Source: Phragmites australis (lineage: Eukaryota > Streptophyta > Magnoliopsida > Poales > Poaceae). Taken from it: a DNA stretch of 64,000 nucleotides. The position numbers were made by a program, and so were the translations under genes. A model generated the notes under the pieces. The model saw only the letters and a program-made list of their open reading frames with translations. It was not told the DNA's origin and did not search any database. Location of the stretch: contig NC_084939.1 in the NCBI RefSeq assembly GCF_958298935.1, positions 24,434,001-24,498,000 on the forward strand, read 5' to 3'. How positions within the stretch are numbered: the first letter of the stretch is position 1; the number at the start of each line of letters is the position of its first letter. Positions 11,039 through 23,360 of the stretch are shown piece after piece.

Positions 11039-11742
11039 TGTCGGTGATATGGGAACCAGGGGTCCCCGAGTCCCAAGGCCAGGACAGCGTAGTGCCACAT
11101 GGCGCCATCCCTCGGGGACCATCTCCTCGAGGGCACGAGAAAATCCAAGTCCAGGAGGGGGTGCTCGGGGCCAAGAACAGTTGGTCCCCGAGTACCCAGA
11201 GTTCCCCGAGGACCCGAGAAGAGCCAAGTCCGGGAGGGGGTGCTCGGGGCCAAGAACAGTTGGTCCCCGAGTACCCAGACTTCCCCGAGGACCCGAGAAG
11301 AGCCAGATCCGGGAGGGGGTGCTCGGGGCTAAGGACAGTTGGTCCCCGAGTACCCAGATTTCCCTGAGGACCTAAGAAGCCCCTTGCCGATGGACCCCAC
11401 AAGGGCTCCATGATGAGGTGTCGATCGGTGGGAGGCACGATGCTGCATTTAAGGGGGAGTGTGGCCGGTCACATCTAACCACTCCCCCCACGCCTGTCGT
11501 ACTGAGTACGACAGTCCCTGCCACCGCCTGGTAGGGAGGCGTGGGCACAATTAATGTGACAAGTCCCATTGCGTATCCTTCGCGGGGCCCAAGGAGAAAG
11601 ACGACTTGAAGATATCATCGACGGGCTCGAGGAGTATCGCCTATCACCCTGCTGCGTCAGACCGTGTCAGATCTATTATGACCGGACGGGCATGCGGGGA
11701 TATTCACTGGCTGGCCGGTGGACCCCCCTGCACCTACTCCTG
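11039..11742 (+). repeat. Third LTR block, truncated
   Basis: Begins TGTCGGTGATATGGG and follows the complete LTR closely through three 79-bp units (11154-11390) to about 11742 ('ccctgcacctac'). There the similarity stops, about 500 bp short of a full LTR. The break is about 95 bp from the target site of the large Tat element. Confidence 0.8.
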
Positions 11743-11841
11743 ACTAGGCCGTGTTCGGCTCGCACGTTGTGCGGCGTGGAAGTGGGAGCTCGGGCCTCTC
11801 TTCCTTGGCTTTGAGAAACGGATCCATTTTTTTGACATGAG

Positions 11842-12591
11842 TGTCAGGGGATAATCCTTGACAACGTGTTGTATAATTTTTATACACTAGATATTCTTAT
11901 AATTTAATTAAATATTAGTAAAAGTATTCAAAGTTTCTAATGGGTGTATATTGAACTGGACTCAAGAACACAAGGATTTATTCAGGTCTAGGCCTCCTGT
12001 AGGATAACAGCCCTACATCATGTGTATTTTTTTACGGATTTGGTGAACTTGTTACAGAGTGTATTTCGTATCCCTACAAGTCGAGTCTTCACCCCTTTAT
12101 ATTCCAAGAGAAAAGATATTCAGACAAATGGACCATGTCAAAACAGATGAAAGACCTATGCCTGATGAAGCCTAGCTATTCCTAGCTCATCATAATGGAG
12201 GATAAGCATGCCCACCCTGCTCTGGTCGTCTTGCACGTCCTGTACCATCACTGAACACTGTCACGCTCACCTGTCATACCATCTCACAGTATTAAATGCT
12301 ACAGGATGAGGCACTGTAATACCACACCGCCCCACTACCATGCTTCACCGAAAGAGAGCGCATGTGAAAGGAAAATACTAGAGTGGGCAACATTAAATGA
12401 GACTTGACTAGTAAGATGAGTAGCTGCCCTGCGAACAACAAGAGGATTTTGATATGTGACTAGGGGCTGCTTGCACGAGCCTCGCCCTAGTCGCACGATG
12501 AGGCCACGATCTTGAAAATACCTACTGTTGTCTAACATTTGGCGGTGTGGGGCTCGTCTCGTGAAGCATATCTTTATTTATTACACTGACA
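11842..12591 (-). repeat. 3' LTR of the outer Tat element (750 bp)
   Basis: Starts TGTCAGGGGATAATCC and ends TTACACTGACA. It aligns with the 620-bp right LTR; most of the extra length is AT-rich sequence at about 11870-11960 that the right LTR lacks. A short polypurine tract (TTAGGGGCTAA on the minus strand) adjoins it at 12592-12602. Confidence 0.85.
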
Positions 12592-13075
12592 TTAGCCCCT
12601 AAGCTCACTCGTGGATATGGTGGACCGAGTGGTTCACTGCAGAGGTCCGTGGTCGCTGCATGCCATGTGGTCGTGGTTGGGTCTGGGCGCACCACTTGGG
12701 CCCTAGGTGATCATAAGTTTGCAACCCACTTTAGTGGTCAAATCAGGAAACTGCATCCTGAGGGGAGGTTAAATGTCTGAAGAGAGAGAGGAAAACATGG
12801 GAGAGAGAAACATTAATTGCCGCCGGACCTGAAGGAATTTCGGTTCCCCACATGCCACCTTTCGAATTTCGCGTGGATCGGACCTTGCAGCAGTTGAGAT
12901 ACCGCTACGACCCTTTAAATTGGAGAACCCACGGTTCCCCATGAATCCTTTCGTCGCCCCCTTAATCTCCTAGCCTTCGCGCTCATAGCTCTTCGTCTCT
13001 GTGGAGGCGAGCACAACCGACGTTTCTGTAGTCCGGGTTGAACGATGCCACCCAGTAGAGCCACACAGTTAACCC
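12592..13075. other. Outer-element sequence between its 3' LTR and the inner insertion
   Basis: Holds the outer element's polypurine tract and, further right, sequence resembling the leader of its antisense ORF. No intact ORF is present. The inner element's LTR begins at 13076. Confidence 0.5.
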
Positions 13076-13669
13076 TGTCAAGGATTTGTTTTCGAAAATG
13101 TTTCTGAAAATAACGGGGTTACATTCACAGATCAAAGATCGAGCATGAAGCAAGGTACACGCGATGTATACAGGTTTGAGCCTCCAGCTGGAGTAATACC
13201 CTACGTCATGTGTGGATGATTGTATGTATTCACTCAAGTATAGGCAATGTGGCTAAACCTATTACAAGGAGTAGATCAGATCTAGTCTAACCTAGAGCTA
13301 AAGTCACCGAGTTCCTCCTGCGCTAAGGTCCTGATGCCTACCTCCAATAGTCTAGAGAAAAGAGAGCCTTTCTCTGGGGGTCTAGGTCCCCTCCTTATAT
13401 AAGGGTGATGTACCGCCTTTTACCCAGTCATAGTCCATAGGGAGTTTTTCTTTGTAGTCCAAGTAGATAGATCTATCCTGAATACTAGTCTTCTCAAGTT
13501 GGGTAAGCAATCGAGGCCTTCCTAGAATACATCTTCTGGATTCTGGGCGTATCAGGTACCGCGGATTTGGTTCCATAATATCCAGAGTTGTTAAGTATGC
13601 ACACAACATACCCCATCCGTATATGGTATACTCTTTATATGTATATAGCCCACAGTTAAATATTCGATA
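13076..13669 (-). repeat. 3' LTR of the inner Tat element
   Basis: Starts TGTCAAGGATTTG on the plus strand and ends ...TATTCGATA, next to TAGCCCCCTAA, which on the minus strand is a purine tract (TTAGGGGGCTA). The expected terminal CA is changed to TA. A TATA-like stretch (ccttatataagg) occurs near 13392. Confidence 0.65.
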
Positions 13670-14103
13670 GTAGCCCCCTAACTCTACTCAGCATAGAGGA
13701 TTTCTATAAGCACCTATTCGAGTACTGCCATGTCCAAGCCTGATCTAGTAAGGTAGATCAAACTCACAGTCGAAAGAAATCGAATAAGAAGAGGCTATGT
13801 TTTGAGTATTAAGTGGAAACACCTTTGAGTCGAGCACCCTGTTGTTATCCGCACTCGAGACTCGATAAGGGCCAGTAATATTGACTTCTCAACATCTGTC
13901 TCCGAGTAGAGTTAAGAAACCTTTTGAAATTTGAAACGACGGTTATAGGAGCATTTAATGCTTGCAGAATGCATACGAGCATGCAGAGATTCGCATGATG
14001 CCATCATCCCGCTTTTCATGCCAATCGAAGCACTATAATTTTTTATCCGAAGCGGAAATAATTTCGATGTCTCATCTTAAGGTAAGACCTATTTAATTAC
14101 CTA

Positions 14104-15272
14104 ATGGGAGAACTCCACCGTCATTGTCTTAGCCTCATTGCCTCCTCTGCAGTCTCACCCTTCAATTTCATCCACCACTATCCGCCTTCTACTCAAAGAC
14201 TTCATCTTTCACTTTGGATCTTATGGCAAAAACTCCCGATTGAGCGACTTTGCCTTTGGGAGTGCTCGACACTATCTCCAACAAACTGCGGTATCCAGAA
14301 GATTTTGCCTTCTTCCATTGTGTCTGCACCTCATGGCGTGAAGTGTGTAGGACATCATAATTTGCTCCTTGGATCCTGAAAGGACCGTTCGTGCATGAGG
14401 ATGGCTTAGTGGAGGTCTATCGTCTAGGAAGTGAAGTAATTTTTTATCTTCATTTTCGAGGTTTAGTCAGCGATAGCTAGGAGATGATTGGGCCCTCGAA
14501 CGGGCTCTTGATCATCATCAAGAGAGGGCGTCAGATCAAAGGTAGGGTAATTAACCTGGTGATCGGATGTTTCTGTAATCTCCCATCACTTTCCTATGAT
14601 GTGTTCTGGGTGAACCTGGAGGGGTTCGTAGTGCGCAAGGATGGGAAATTATTCATCATCATTGTTCTGAGGATGTCATGCTTTAATCTTCAAATGACGA
14701 AGGGAGTGCATGTTTATCTTATCAACGGACCACCACGGTAGTTTCAGATCTCTAGTGGCAAGTTTTGGTGGTGTATTTAGGATTTTCTGGATGGAGTGGC
14801 TTCAAGGGATCCATCAGGAGCTTTGGCGACATTGGAACAATTGATGCCCGAGTTTGAGATCTGGCAACTTGGTCTGAGTGGTTCTCGACTGTTCCTAGTT
14901 AAGTCTCGCACGTTTTTCCTGAAGGTTGGCGAGCAAATTGATGATCCAACCAAGCATAATGCATTGACGCTGGTTTCCCTCCACGCATTCGGTGATGATA
15001 TTTGGGAGCCACTAGAATGGAAGGCTGTTCCTTGGGTGAAAGAAAGATCAATTCTATTAGGCATGATCTCCGAAGTCGTACCATCAGTACCCGGAGTTAC
15101 CAACCTTGATCGAATTCTTAGCTTTCGTCGAGTGAACTCAACTTACCACCGGGAAGATTATGACGTGCTTGAAGTTTCTTATCATGACGAGGTTTCTAGG
15201 ACCATAAAATCCCTTGAGGGGAATTTCAAGTGGTGTTCTTGTGAATGGATATCACCAAAGTTTTCTCCTTAG
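14104..15272 (+). pseudogene. Plus-strand (antisense) coding remnants of the inner Tat element
   Basis: Three adjacent plus-strand ORF pieces (14104-14379, 14484-14741 and 14796-15272) lie between the inner 3' LTR and the tandem repeats. The longest, 158 codons, contains LMPEFEIWQLGLSGSRLFLV and EPLEWKAVPWVKE and looks protein-like, not random. Tat elements are known to carry antisense ORFs downstream of pol. I do not recognise a domain and infer an element-encoded relic, frame-broken. Confidence 0.45.
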
Positions 15273-15847
15273 TCGAGTAGTAGAATTCTTGTCCGATAGT
15301 TGCAATGAAACATTGTTGACATTTTGCCTATCAAACATGCTATTTTCACAATTTCCTTATCGATGAAATAGAATTAGCATGAGTAGATGCAATCTTGATT
15401 CGTAGGCATGTAGACCACCTTCAAGATTTATTGATCGAATATTCATTGATATCTGAAAACTCAACTACACAAACGATTAGAAATATTGGCCCTCGAGTAA
15501 TCACTCAAGACAACCGTAAGAATAAGGAAAAGACTTAGTGTAAAACTGAAAATAGAAAATAATGATGACCTTTTGCAAACTTTCACTAACTTACGTGCTT
15601 AACCAGCGTACGGATATGAACTCAATAGAGAACACACATGAGATCGACTAGAGCTTCAGAACCTTTTTTAGCCGTTGCATGTGAGATGTCTAACAATCTC
15701 TTGTGTCGTTATGCTTTATTAGGTGTAGTTGCCCATTATCAGCCCAACATACGCCTCTACTAGCTCTTATCTAAAGCAGTCGATGCAAAGCCACATGAAC
15801 TTTTACAAAAGGCATATACAAAATTTATGAAAAGTATGGTATTATTA

Positions 15848-16300
15848 TGTAGCCCCTGACTCTATGGTCGAGGAGAAGATTATTCGATCTAAGAGTAAAA
15901 ATGAACATACATGTGTTATTGAAAGTGTATGGTGTTGTAGCCCTCGACTATCTACTCGATGACTAGATCGAGTAAAGAGTAAAGCCATAGCATCGAAAGT
16001 ATGCGATGTAGCCCTCGACTCTTTGTTTGATGTGATAATTAACCCAAAGAGTAGAGCATATGTACCAAAATATACTTGATTTGGCCCCTGTCTCTTCACT
16101 CCATGACTGAATTGGAGTAGAAAGTGGAGAACAAGCACTAACATTATACGATGTAGCTTCTAGCTCTCAGGTTGGTATGATAACCAAAAAATAGATAGTG
16201 AAGCAAGAAACACCAAAAAAAGTATGATGTAGCCCATGACTCTCCACTCGATAGCTGGATCGAGTGGAGAGTAGAGCATAAGCATCGACTTCCGTTTCTC
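15848..16300 (+). repeat. Diverged 71-88 bp tandem repeats inside the inner Tat element
   Basis: Six units start with TGTAGCCC-like words at 15848, 15936, 16007, 16080, 16152 and 16228. Each then has 'gactctcnactcgat'-like and 'agagtagagcat'-like segments. They sit between the two antisense coding remnants, where Tat elements commonly carry tandem arrays. Confidence 0.75.
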
Positions 16301-16609
16301 GAGCACTTACTCGATGACTCCAGCCCCCGAGTGGGTGATTGAGATTATGTTATGGTCATTGGTGTATTTGAAAAGCCAGGTAGGTGAGCATTAAAAATCC
16401 ACTCCCGCTCGTGCTTATTTTCACCACATCCTTTGATTTGATGTGCAATAATAACATTGCAACCCTCCTTGCCGAGATTAGATAGGTCATACCGTATTGG
16501 CAACGCCTCAACTTCCACCGGACGCACCGCGCGATCGAGGCGATCTTGAAAACGTGATCGCTTCGGATCTTGACGGCTCTGTTTACACAGTGTGACTCAT
16601 TCCCGTAGC

Positions 16610-16618
16610 CATAAATAG
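16610..16618 (+). promoter_or_regulatory. TATA-like box for the inner element's antisense ORF
   Basis: CATAAATAG lies about 95 bp upstream of the plus-strand ATG at 16705, within sequence reading like a leader. It supports transcription opposite to the element's gag-pol. Confidence 0.45.
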
Positions 16619-16704
16619 AGGGGACCCAAGGCAATTCATTTCTCACCCCATCTCCTTCCTTCTCCTCTACTCTTTATTCCAAAGAACTCATAGAGCTTGA
16701 AGCC

Positions 16705-17010
16705 ATGGCCTCCACTCCACCGTCGTCCCATGAGCTAAGCCCAGAGAGTGAAGAAGCAGGGTTCCTCTACCCAAGCCCCTCTCCATGGTCCCTCCTGGGG
16801 TCATCATTGTTTCCTCTGATGACGAGAAATCAAATGAGAGCGAGAGGGATGAAGAAGATGAAGGGGATGAAGATGGTAGTGATCTTGAAAAGATCATCGA
16901 CCAGGTCGCCGATGAGGTCTTCGGCGATGAATCCCCAAGCCCCCAGTGGTGAAGAGAGTGTGGTCATCTTCTCCGTTGGTATCACCAGCGTTGGTCAGCA
17001 GCTCTAGCAT
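16705..17010 (+). pseudogene. Antisense ORF start of the inner Tat element (acidic protein, frameshifted)
   Basis: Begins MASTPPSSHELSPESEEAGF. A different frame continues from about 16782 with an acidic stretch (VSSDDE, DEEDEGDEDG, DLEKIIDQVADEVFGDE) until a stop near 16952. One indel separates the two frames. It points toward the 3' end of the opposite-strand integrase at 17279. The role of Tat antisense ORFs is unknown, and this copy is broken. Confidence 0.5.
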
Positions 17011-17278
17011 GAGCAGAGTCTTTGTCTCGGCCACTTTCCCTGGCCCTTACGATGGCTGGTGTCCAATTCCCGGCGCAATCAATTGCCATCCGGGAGTGTG
17101 AAAGATTCCTCGACTCATTCAAGGGGGGGGGGGGTAGGACCTCCACTATTTGCAAGAGCTAGGTGAATACTTTATGTGAACTTTGCACTAGCCACGCATG
17201 TCAGATGGAAAAGAAAATGTATGTAATCGAGTAGTTAATCGAATCAAATGTAATTGACTTACCTGTAATTTACATTTT

Positions 17279-18080
17279 CTATGAATGAAACTTTTGGAGT
17301 TGGTCGATATTCCATGAGTGCTCGAGTATCTCATCGTTTGGAGTAGATATAGGGTTCTTCCCAATTAGGTGATAACTTATGGTGCATACCCTATTTCTGC
17401 ACCTTTCATAGAATAAGATCCTCAGCAGTGAGTTTCCTAGGCTGAATCTTTTTACTATGATACCTACGCAACGCTTGTTGATACTTAGCCACTCGAATGG
17501 ATGCTCGGTCGTGATACTCCTCGAGTAAATTGATGTTGTCCACTCATAACTTCTCTTGCCCCTCATCAATGTAATTTTCCACTCGTGATGATCCGAACTG
17601 TAACTCAGTCGGGAGCATTGCCTCTGCTCCATAAACTAAGAAGAACGAAGTTTCACCGGTGGTCCTATTAGTCGAAGTACGAATGACCCATAGTACCAAG
17701 AGAAGTTCTTTCACCCAGCGTTTCGAGTAAACCTTTTGCCTATCAAAGACCCGAGTTTTGATGCCATGCAAGACTATACCATTAGCACGTTCAACTTGAC
17801 TATTATTTTGTGGGTGAGCTACTGAGGCGAAATAGGTTTTGATGCCAAATTCTTCACAGAACACAGTGAAGGTCCCACTTCTGAACTGGCTACCATTATC
17901 TGTAATTATCTGATGTGGAATACCAAATCGAGTAATTATACTCCTCATGAACTTCTTAGCCGCTTCTACGGTTATCTTTCTCACGGGTTCGGCCTCGATC
18001 CACTTAGTGAACGTGTCGATAGCCACAAATAGGAACTTATAACTACCTTGGGCCCTTGGGAACAGTCCTAGGATATCCAA
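17279..18080 (-). pseudogene. Integrase of the inner Tat element
   Basis: The first 178 codons (18080 down to 17544) read as a retroviral-type integrase core. Catalytic residues are visible in VAIDTFTKWIEA, IITDNGSQF and NSQVERANG (the D, D, E triad). LVYGAEAMLPTE marks the C-terminal side. The C-terminal remainder continues in other frames to about 17279. The upstream zinc-binding part (HHCC) should lie at 18.08-18.7 kb but is frame-broken. The core looks intact, yet the element has other lethal changes. Confidence 0.8.
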
Positions 18081-18791
18081 GCCCCAAACAGAGAAAAGCC
18101 AAGAAAGAGGAATTGTTTACAGAGCTTGGGCTGGTTGAGTGGTCTGCCTTTCAAAAAATTGGCAGCTCTCGCACTTTTTGACCAGCTCAGAAGCATCTAG
18201 AAGGGTTGTCGGCCAATAGAATCCTTAGTGAAAAGCTTTTCTGACTAAGGTGCGGTAAGATGCATGATTACCACACATGCCTCCATGGATATTGAGCAAT
18301 ATTTTATTACCCTCTTCCTGCGTGATGCACTTCATCAAGATTTCGTTACTCCCATTTCGCTAGAGCTTGCCGTTTACCAAAGCTTAGAGCTTAGAGTTAT
18401 GAGAAATTTTTTCTGCAAATGCATCATCATTAGGGATGTCTCGACCTCCTAGATAGGCTTTGTACGGAGTCATCCAAGTCGGTTCACGTTTGAGTAGTGC
18501 AGCATCCGTGTCTGCGAGTTCTGCCTCGCTGACTGGACTAGACTGCTAGTCAAGTTGGGTAGTATCCGTTCACCGAACTATCGTGATAGATGGTTTGAGG
18601 AGTTTCTAAACGAATACTCAAATGGGTACCAGAGCTCGGGAAGAAGCGAGTCTAGCAAGTTCATCCACACCGGAGTTGTCACTCCTCCTGATGTGTGTTA
18701 CTTCTAACCCTTTGAACTTCTGCTCGAGCTTTCGCACCTTGTTTAGGTAAGCTACCATGTTGTCATTCGAGCACTGGTACTCCTTTTGTAC

Positions 18792-19112
18792 TTAGTTTAT
18801 GACTAACTGTGAGTTTTCTTTCGTGAGAAGTCGCCTGATTCTAAGTGATTCAGCTATGTGGAGCCTGTTTACTAGTCCCTCGTATTCTGTCATATTGTTG
18901 GAAGCTTTAAAATCAAATTGAACAATGTACCTGAGTTCATCGCCCGATAGAGATTTAAGTACAATGCTAGCTCTCGAGCCTTGAAGCGTGAGCGATCCAT
19001 CGAAGAAGAGCGTCCAGTGGTCTTCGACCACACTTGGCCTTGTTTCTTCAATGCGTGTCCATTCGGCGATGAATTCCGCTAGTACTCCTAACTTCACACT
19101 TGTGTGTGGCAC
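18792..19112 (-). pseudogene. Archaeal-type RNase H domain of the inner Tat element
   Basis: HWTLFFDGSLTLQGS gives the first catalytic Asp. YIVQFDFKASNNMTEYEGLV gives the Glu-containing helix. The end (LLTKENSQLVIN) has Glu-Asn where the family has an Asp-Ser. This extra RNase H is a diagnostic of the Tat clade. It is separated by stops from the upstream RT-RNase H part (19.1-19.6 kb). Confidence 0.75.
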
Positions 19113-19639
19113 ATATCTGACATCAAACTCATTGCGCTCGACCGCCCACTAGGCGATTCGTCCAGTAGCCTCCCTTTTGCAAATGGCATCCTTCAGCGGA
19201 TATGTCATCGTGACGGTGATCTTGTGTGCTTGAAAATAGTGTTGTAGCTTCTGACAAGACATCAATATTGCATATAACAACTTCTACACTTGTGGGTATC
19301 GTAGCTTAGCGTCGTGTAGGACTTCGCTCATATAGTAAACAGGTTTCTGGACCTTGGCCTTTCTCTCAAGGCTTTCCCGTTCGACCATCAGGACCATGCT
19401 TACAACTTGTGGGGTAGTTGCATTGTACAAAAAGAGCTATTCTTCTTCGCTAGGCAGTGTAAGAATTAACAAAGATGATAAATACCTTTTTAAATCTTGA
19501 AAGGTGCGCTCTGTTTCTTCCATCCACTCAAAGCAATCGTGTTTCTTCAAGAGCTTGAAGAAAGGCATCCCTCACTCGCCCATCTTAGAAATGAATCAAC
19601 TAAGAGCTGCAATGCATCATGTTAATTTTTGAACTTCTT

Positions 19640-20209
19640 TCAGCATTTGAGGCGACCACATCTGATCAAGAGCTTCGATTGTGCCAGGATTGGCTTTAAT
19701 GTCTCGACTTGACACCAGGAACCCGAGAAGCTTTCCAGACGAAACACCAAACGTGCATTTTCGGGATTAAGCATCATATGGTACTTCCTGAGGATGTCGA
19801 ATGTTTCCTTGAGATCGATAATCAATGCATCTTCGGTTCTAGACTTGACTACAATATCATTGACATATGCTTCTTCATCACACTCAATTTGGGGTTGTAA
19901 ACAATTCTGAATACACCATTGATAAGTAGCACCAGCATTTTTTAAGCCTAAAGGCATCTTTACATAGCAGACTACACCGAAATGAGTGGTAAAAATAATT
20001 TTCTCCTCATCCTCTATTCCCATGCTAATTTGGTGATACCCCAAATAGGCATCTAGAAAACATAGTAATGCACAACCTGTCGTGGAGTCGATGATCTGGT
20101 CGATGCGAGGAAGAGGGAAAGGATCCTTGGGATAGATTTTGTTGAGGTCGGTGAATTCGACACACATTCTCCATCTACCATTGACTTTTGACGAGGATGG
20201 GATTCGCAA
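19640..20209 (-). pseudogene. Reverse transcriptase of the inner Tat element (YVND active site)
   Basis: The 189-codon ORF contains WRMCVEFTDLNK, DPFPLPRIDQIID, FLDAYLGYHQI and PLGLKNAGATYQ, the standard finger and palm motifs of Ty3/Gypsy RT. The catalytic box reads AYVNDIVVKS, where the family has YxDD. The first Asp of the pair is Asn, so metal binding should be lost. More frames continue to about 19.1 kb (connection and RNase H). Confidence 0.85.
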
Positions 20210-20716
20210 GCCATGTAGGATGACAAACCTCTCGTATAAAGCCTGCCTTTAGGAGTTTGCCGACCTCCTCCTGGATGGCTTGCTTCGTATCCTACGTAAA
20301 TCTTTGTTGCTTCTACATCACAGGTTTAGAGTCAGGCTTAACAGCTAGTCGATGCTCAATTACCTCCCTAGGGACTCCAAGCATATCAGATTGTTGCCAC
20401 GCAAACACATCTTGGTTTGCCTAGAGGAAAGTGATGAGCTCAAGTTCCTATTTAGGGTCGAGGTTGGCCCAATCTTAACCGTCTTGGCTAGTTCAGATAG
20501 GTTAAGGGGTATTGCCTTGATGCCACCATCACCCCTTTTGTTGTCAATGTTGTTGCTGGTCTCACCCTTGGCGGCATCGTTGGACTTGAAAGTATCAGAA
20601 AGACTTACAAGCTTGGAGTACTTGATCTCAACAGTGGCTTGATACTTCTGACGCTTGGAATCTGCACCCATAGAAGTGGTTGCCGATCGACTGAGGTGTT
20701 CGACCATATCGGGGCT

Positions 20717-21235
20717 CTACTTGTCGCATTTGACTATTGTACGCTGATCTCTCCTGATAGTTATGAACCCTTTGGGACCTGAGATCTTGAGCATCGGATA
20801 CGTATAGTGCACCACTGCCATAAATTTACCTAGCATTGGGCGGCCTAGGATCACGTTGTACATCGTCTCGAAGTCTGTGACATCAAAGGTAAGCTTCTTT
20901 GTATGGAAGTTGTCGGGCATGCCAGATGTAACTAGGAACTCGATCTGGCCCAGGGGTATGGTTGATGAATTAAGGGTTGTGCCATGGAAAGGCTCAACTC
21001 GCGCCTTAAGCTCCGATCTATGAACCCCCATCTTGTCTAGGGTCTTGGCGAAGATGAGGTTAAGCGAACTACCCCTGTCGACCAAGGTTCGGAAAACTTT
21101 GATATTGAGGATAGTCGGCTGGACCATGACCGGGTATCGACCATGGTGTGGAACTGTAGCCGAATGATCAACTTGATTGAAAGTGATCGGAACCTCCGAC
21201 CACATGAGGTATCGAGTAGGCCCAGTTAGAGCCAA
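20717..21235 (-). pseudogene. Aspartic protease region of the inner Tat element
   Basis: Contains TLVDRGSSLNLIFAKTLDKMG and VILGRPMLGKFMAV. The active-site loop of these proteases usually reads DGGSS; here the second position is Arg, which probably disturbs it. It lies between the gag remnants and the RT, as expected. Confidence 0.75.
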
Positions 21236-21457
21236 ATTGATCTCTCATTCGACCGCCTTGTACTGCCTCTTAAATTCATACGTGGCGGATCCTTCGAAGA
21301 TGTGTGCTAGACTTTGGTCGGTCTTGTGGAATTTTGGCTCGTCACCGTTAACATTCGGCTTGGCATGTTTGTTGTTATGCTCAACAACAGCGACATTGAG
21401 CTTTTCATCAATCTTCTTTTTGATGACATGGCATTCATCGAAGTCGTGTTGGCTGGT

Positions 21458-23360
21458 CTAATGAACGGGACACCACTTCCATCCACCTCGACCTAGGCAT
21501 TTGTTGTCTCCAGTGTTACGCGACTTACTCCTGTCGATCACGGCTATAGTCGTATTTGGACCCTTGCGCTTGTCATCGGGTTTGTTCTTCTTTCCCTCAT
21601 TCTTTGAGGACTCGGGCTTGTCCTTGCTAGATTGAGGGTTCATGGCATGTACCTGGGCTTTCGCTCACTTTGTACACTTGTCGGCCAACTCGAAGACCTC
21701 TTTGACCGTGTAGATCTTCTGAGTAGCCATCTTCCCGAGCATATCTATGTCCCGAACACCTCACTTGAAGGCGATGATGACTGATTCGTCAGAGATGTCC
21801 AAGGTCCTATTGCGCCTATCGCTAAACCAGCAAATGAAATCTTGAAGTGACTCGTCCTAACCCTAGTTCAGTTGATGGAGAACGTTCTCAATTCCTGGGC
21901 GCTTGAATGTGCCTTGAGAGTTGGCTATGAACTGAGCCTTCAACTCAGTCCACGATCGGATTGAGTTATGAGCTAGGTTCAACAACTAGAACCTAGCAAG
22001 TCCATCGAGCGCGGTCAGCAGATAATTGGCTATTACCTTGTTGTCACCGCCTGCTGCTCGAATAATTGTGGTATAGATCTGTAACCACTCGTTGAGGTTG
22101 ATCTCCCGTCATACTTCTAGATCGGGTCCGCCTTGAACTTCTCGGGCCACTGTATTGACCGAAGCTCGTGTATGAAAGCTTCGCAGCCTCCATTGAATTC
22201 TTCAGGAGGAGGTGGGGGAGTACTATCATGCCTGTTCCTTCGAGCAGGGGAGTTACGTCGACCATCTCGTCCTGGAGATCTGCGGTCGTCCTTATGATGT
22301 TCCTCATGGCGGTTGTCTATCACTATACATAGATCATGCCGATAATGAGGAATATGATTCCTCATATCTTCCTGGTTGTTGCGTCTATGGATAGGGCAGT
22401 TACAGTTTGACCCACAAAGTGGTGCTCGGGTTTGATCACCCAAGCTTCCCGCCTAGGATTCCTCGACTTGGGGATGCTCGCGTTCGTGGCTCATTTAGCC
22501 GGCACCTTGCCAACTGGGGGGCCTATAGTTGCTAGGATTGTTCACTTGAGCAACTTGAATCTAGGCTACATCGAGTAGGGTACTAACCTAATTAACCATA
22601 GGGGTTAAGGGATTCGTTGGATCCAACTCTAGAAGGGATCTTAGAATCAGATGGGCTCCTTGGATATTAGCATCTGAAGTGCTGAAAACATCGCTGCCCA
22701 GACTTGGCTGTAGTCGATATGATGTTGCTCCATGTTTGCTATCCTGAAGGAGCTCGTTCCTCGATGATTGGGCCACTGGCGGTGGAGGTGTACACACCAG
22801 AAGTCGTGGTTAAAGACCAGGAGGTAACTAACCTTCCGCGGTCCATCGATGGAGAGTTGTTTCAGGAACACGTAAAGCTCTAGCTGTAGATGTCTCTGGC
22901 AGTATTCCGCCGACAACACCAATACCACGAGTGATGGTTACCGCTGGTGGATCCTCGGGAATTTTCATGCCATTGTTTACCAGGGCATTTGGATCTACCA
23001 TCATTGGGTCAACAGGTGGGATATCGGCTCCTCTGGCCATGAACATGAATCGATCTATTTGGCTGCTCTGGTTGGTGGCAAAGTCGTCGTTGCTACCATC
23101 ATCATTGTCGGTTTCCATGCACTGGAGAACATTAGGCTCCTTGGGATCCCACTCAAGATATCCCACCTTGTGGTATGTGTCCAATGGCCTGGACTCAATA
23201 ATACTGGTGCAGATCAGTTCACCTTGATGTTCCCAGCGGAAGATCATAGTCTTGAATGCGATCTCCAATCCGGACAAGGGTGATTCGAGGGTGATCGCTG
23301 TTGACCTGAAGTGGTCATAGAAGCCAGCGTCAAAGAATCTGATGCTAATCTGCACTCGAC
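21458..23360 (-). pseudogene. Gag region of the inner Tat element
   Basis: Several frame-broken ORFs. The N-terminal part (22828-23355) contains RFFDAGFYDHFRSTAITL and IPEDPPAVTITRGIGVVGG. The middle (22117-22443) contains PPEEFNGGCEAFIHELRSIQWPEKFKADPI. A Lys-rich part lies at 21458-21643. This matches Tat-type gag leaders and cores. No intact ORF spans it. Confidence 0.65.

Larger units (their letters stand above)
7147..11742 (+). mobile_element. Non-autonomous LTR retrotransposon cluster with three LTR blocks
   Basis: Three related LTR blocks start TGTTGGTG (7147), TGCCGGTG (7716) and TGTCGGTG (11039). The middle LTR is complete (7716-8919) and ends CACCGACA, the exact inverse of TGTCGGTG. 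It is followed by a primer-binding site. Just before the second and third blocks lies the same 150-bp internal 3' segment ending in a purine-rich tract (cctgggggctgc at about 7705; cccgggggctgc at about 11028). The order is therefore LTR (partial), 3' internal piece, LTR, 2.1-kb internal region, LTR (truncated at about 11742). No gag or pol domains are recognisable, as in LARD or TRIM elements. Long ORFs here on both strands are by-products of GC-rich 79-bp repeats. Confidence 0.8.
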
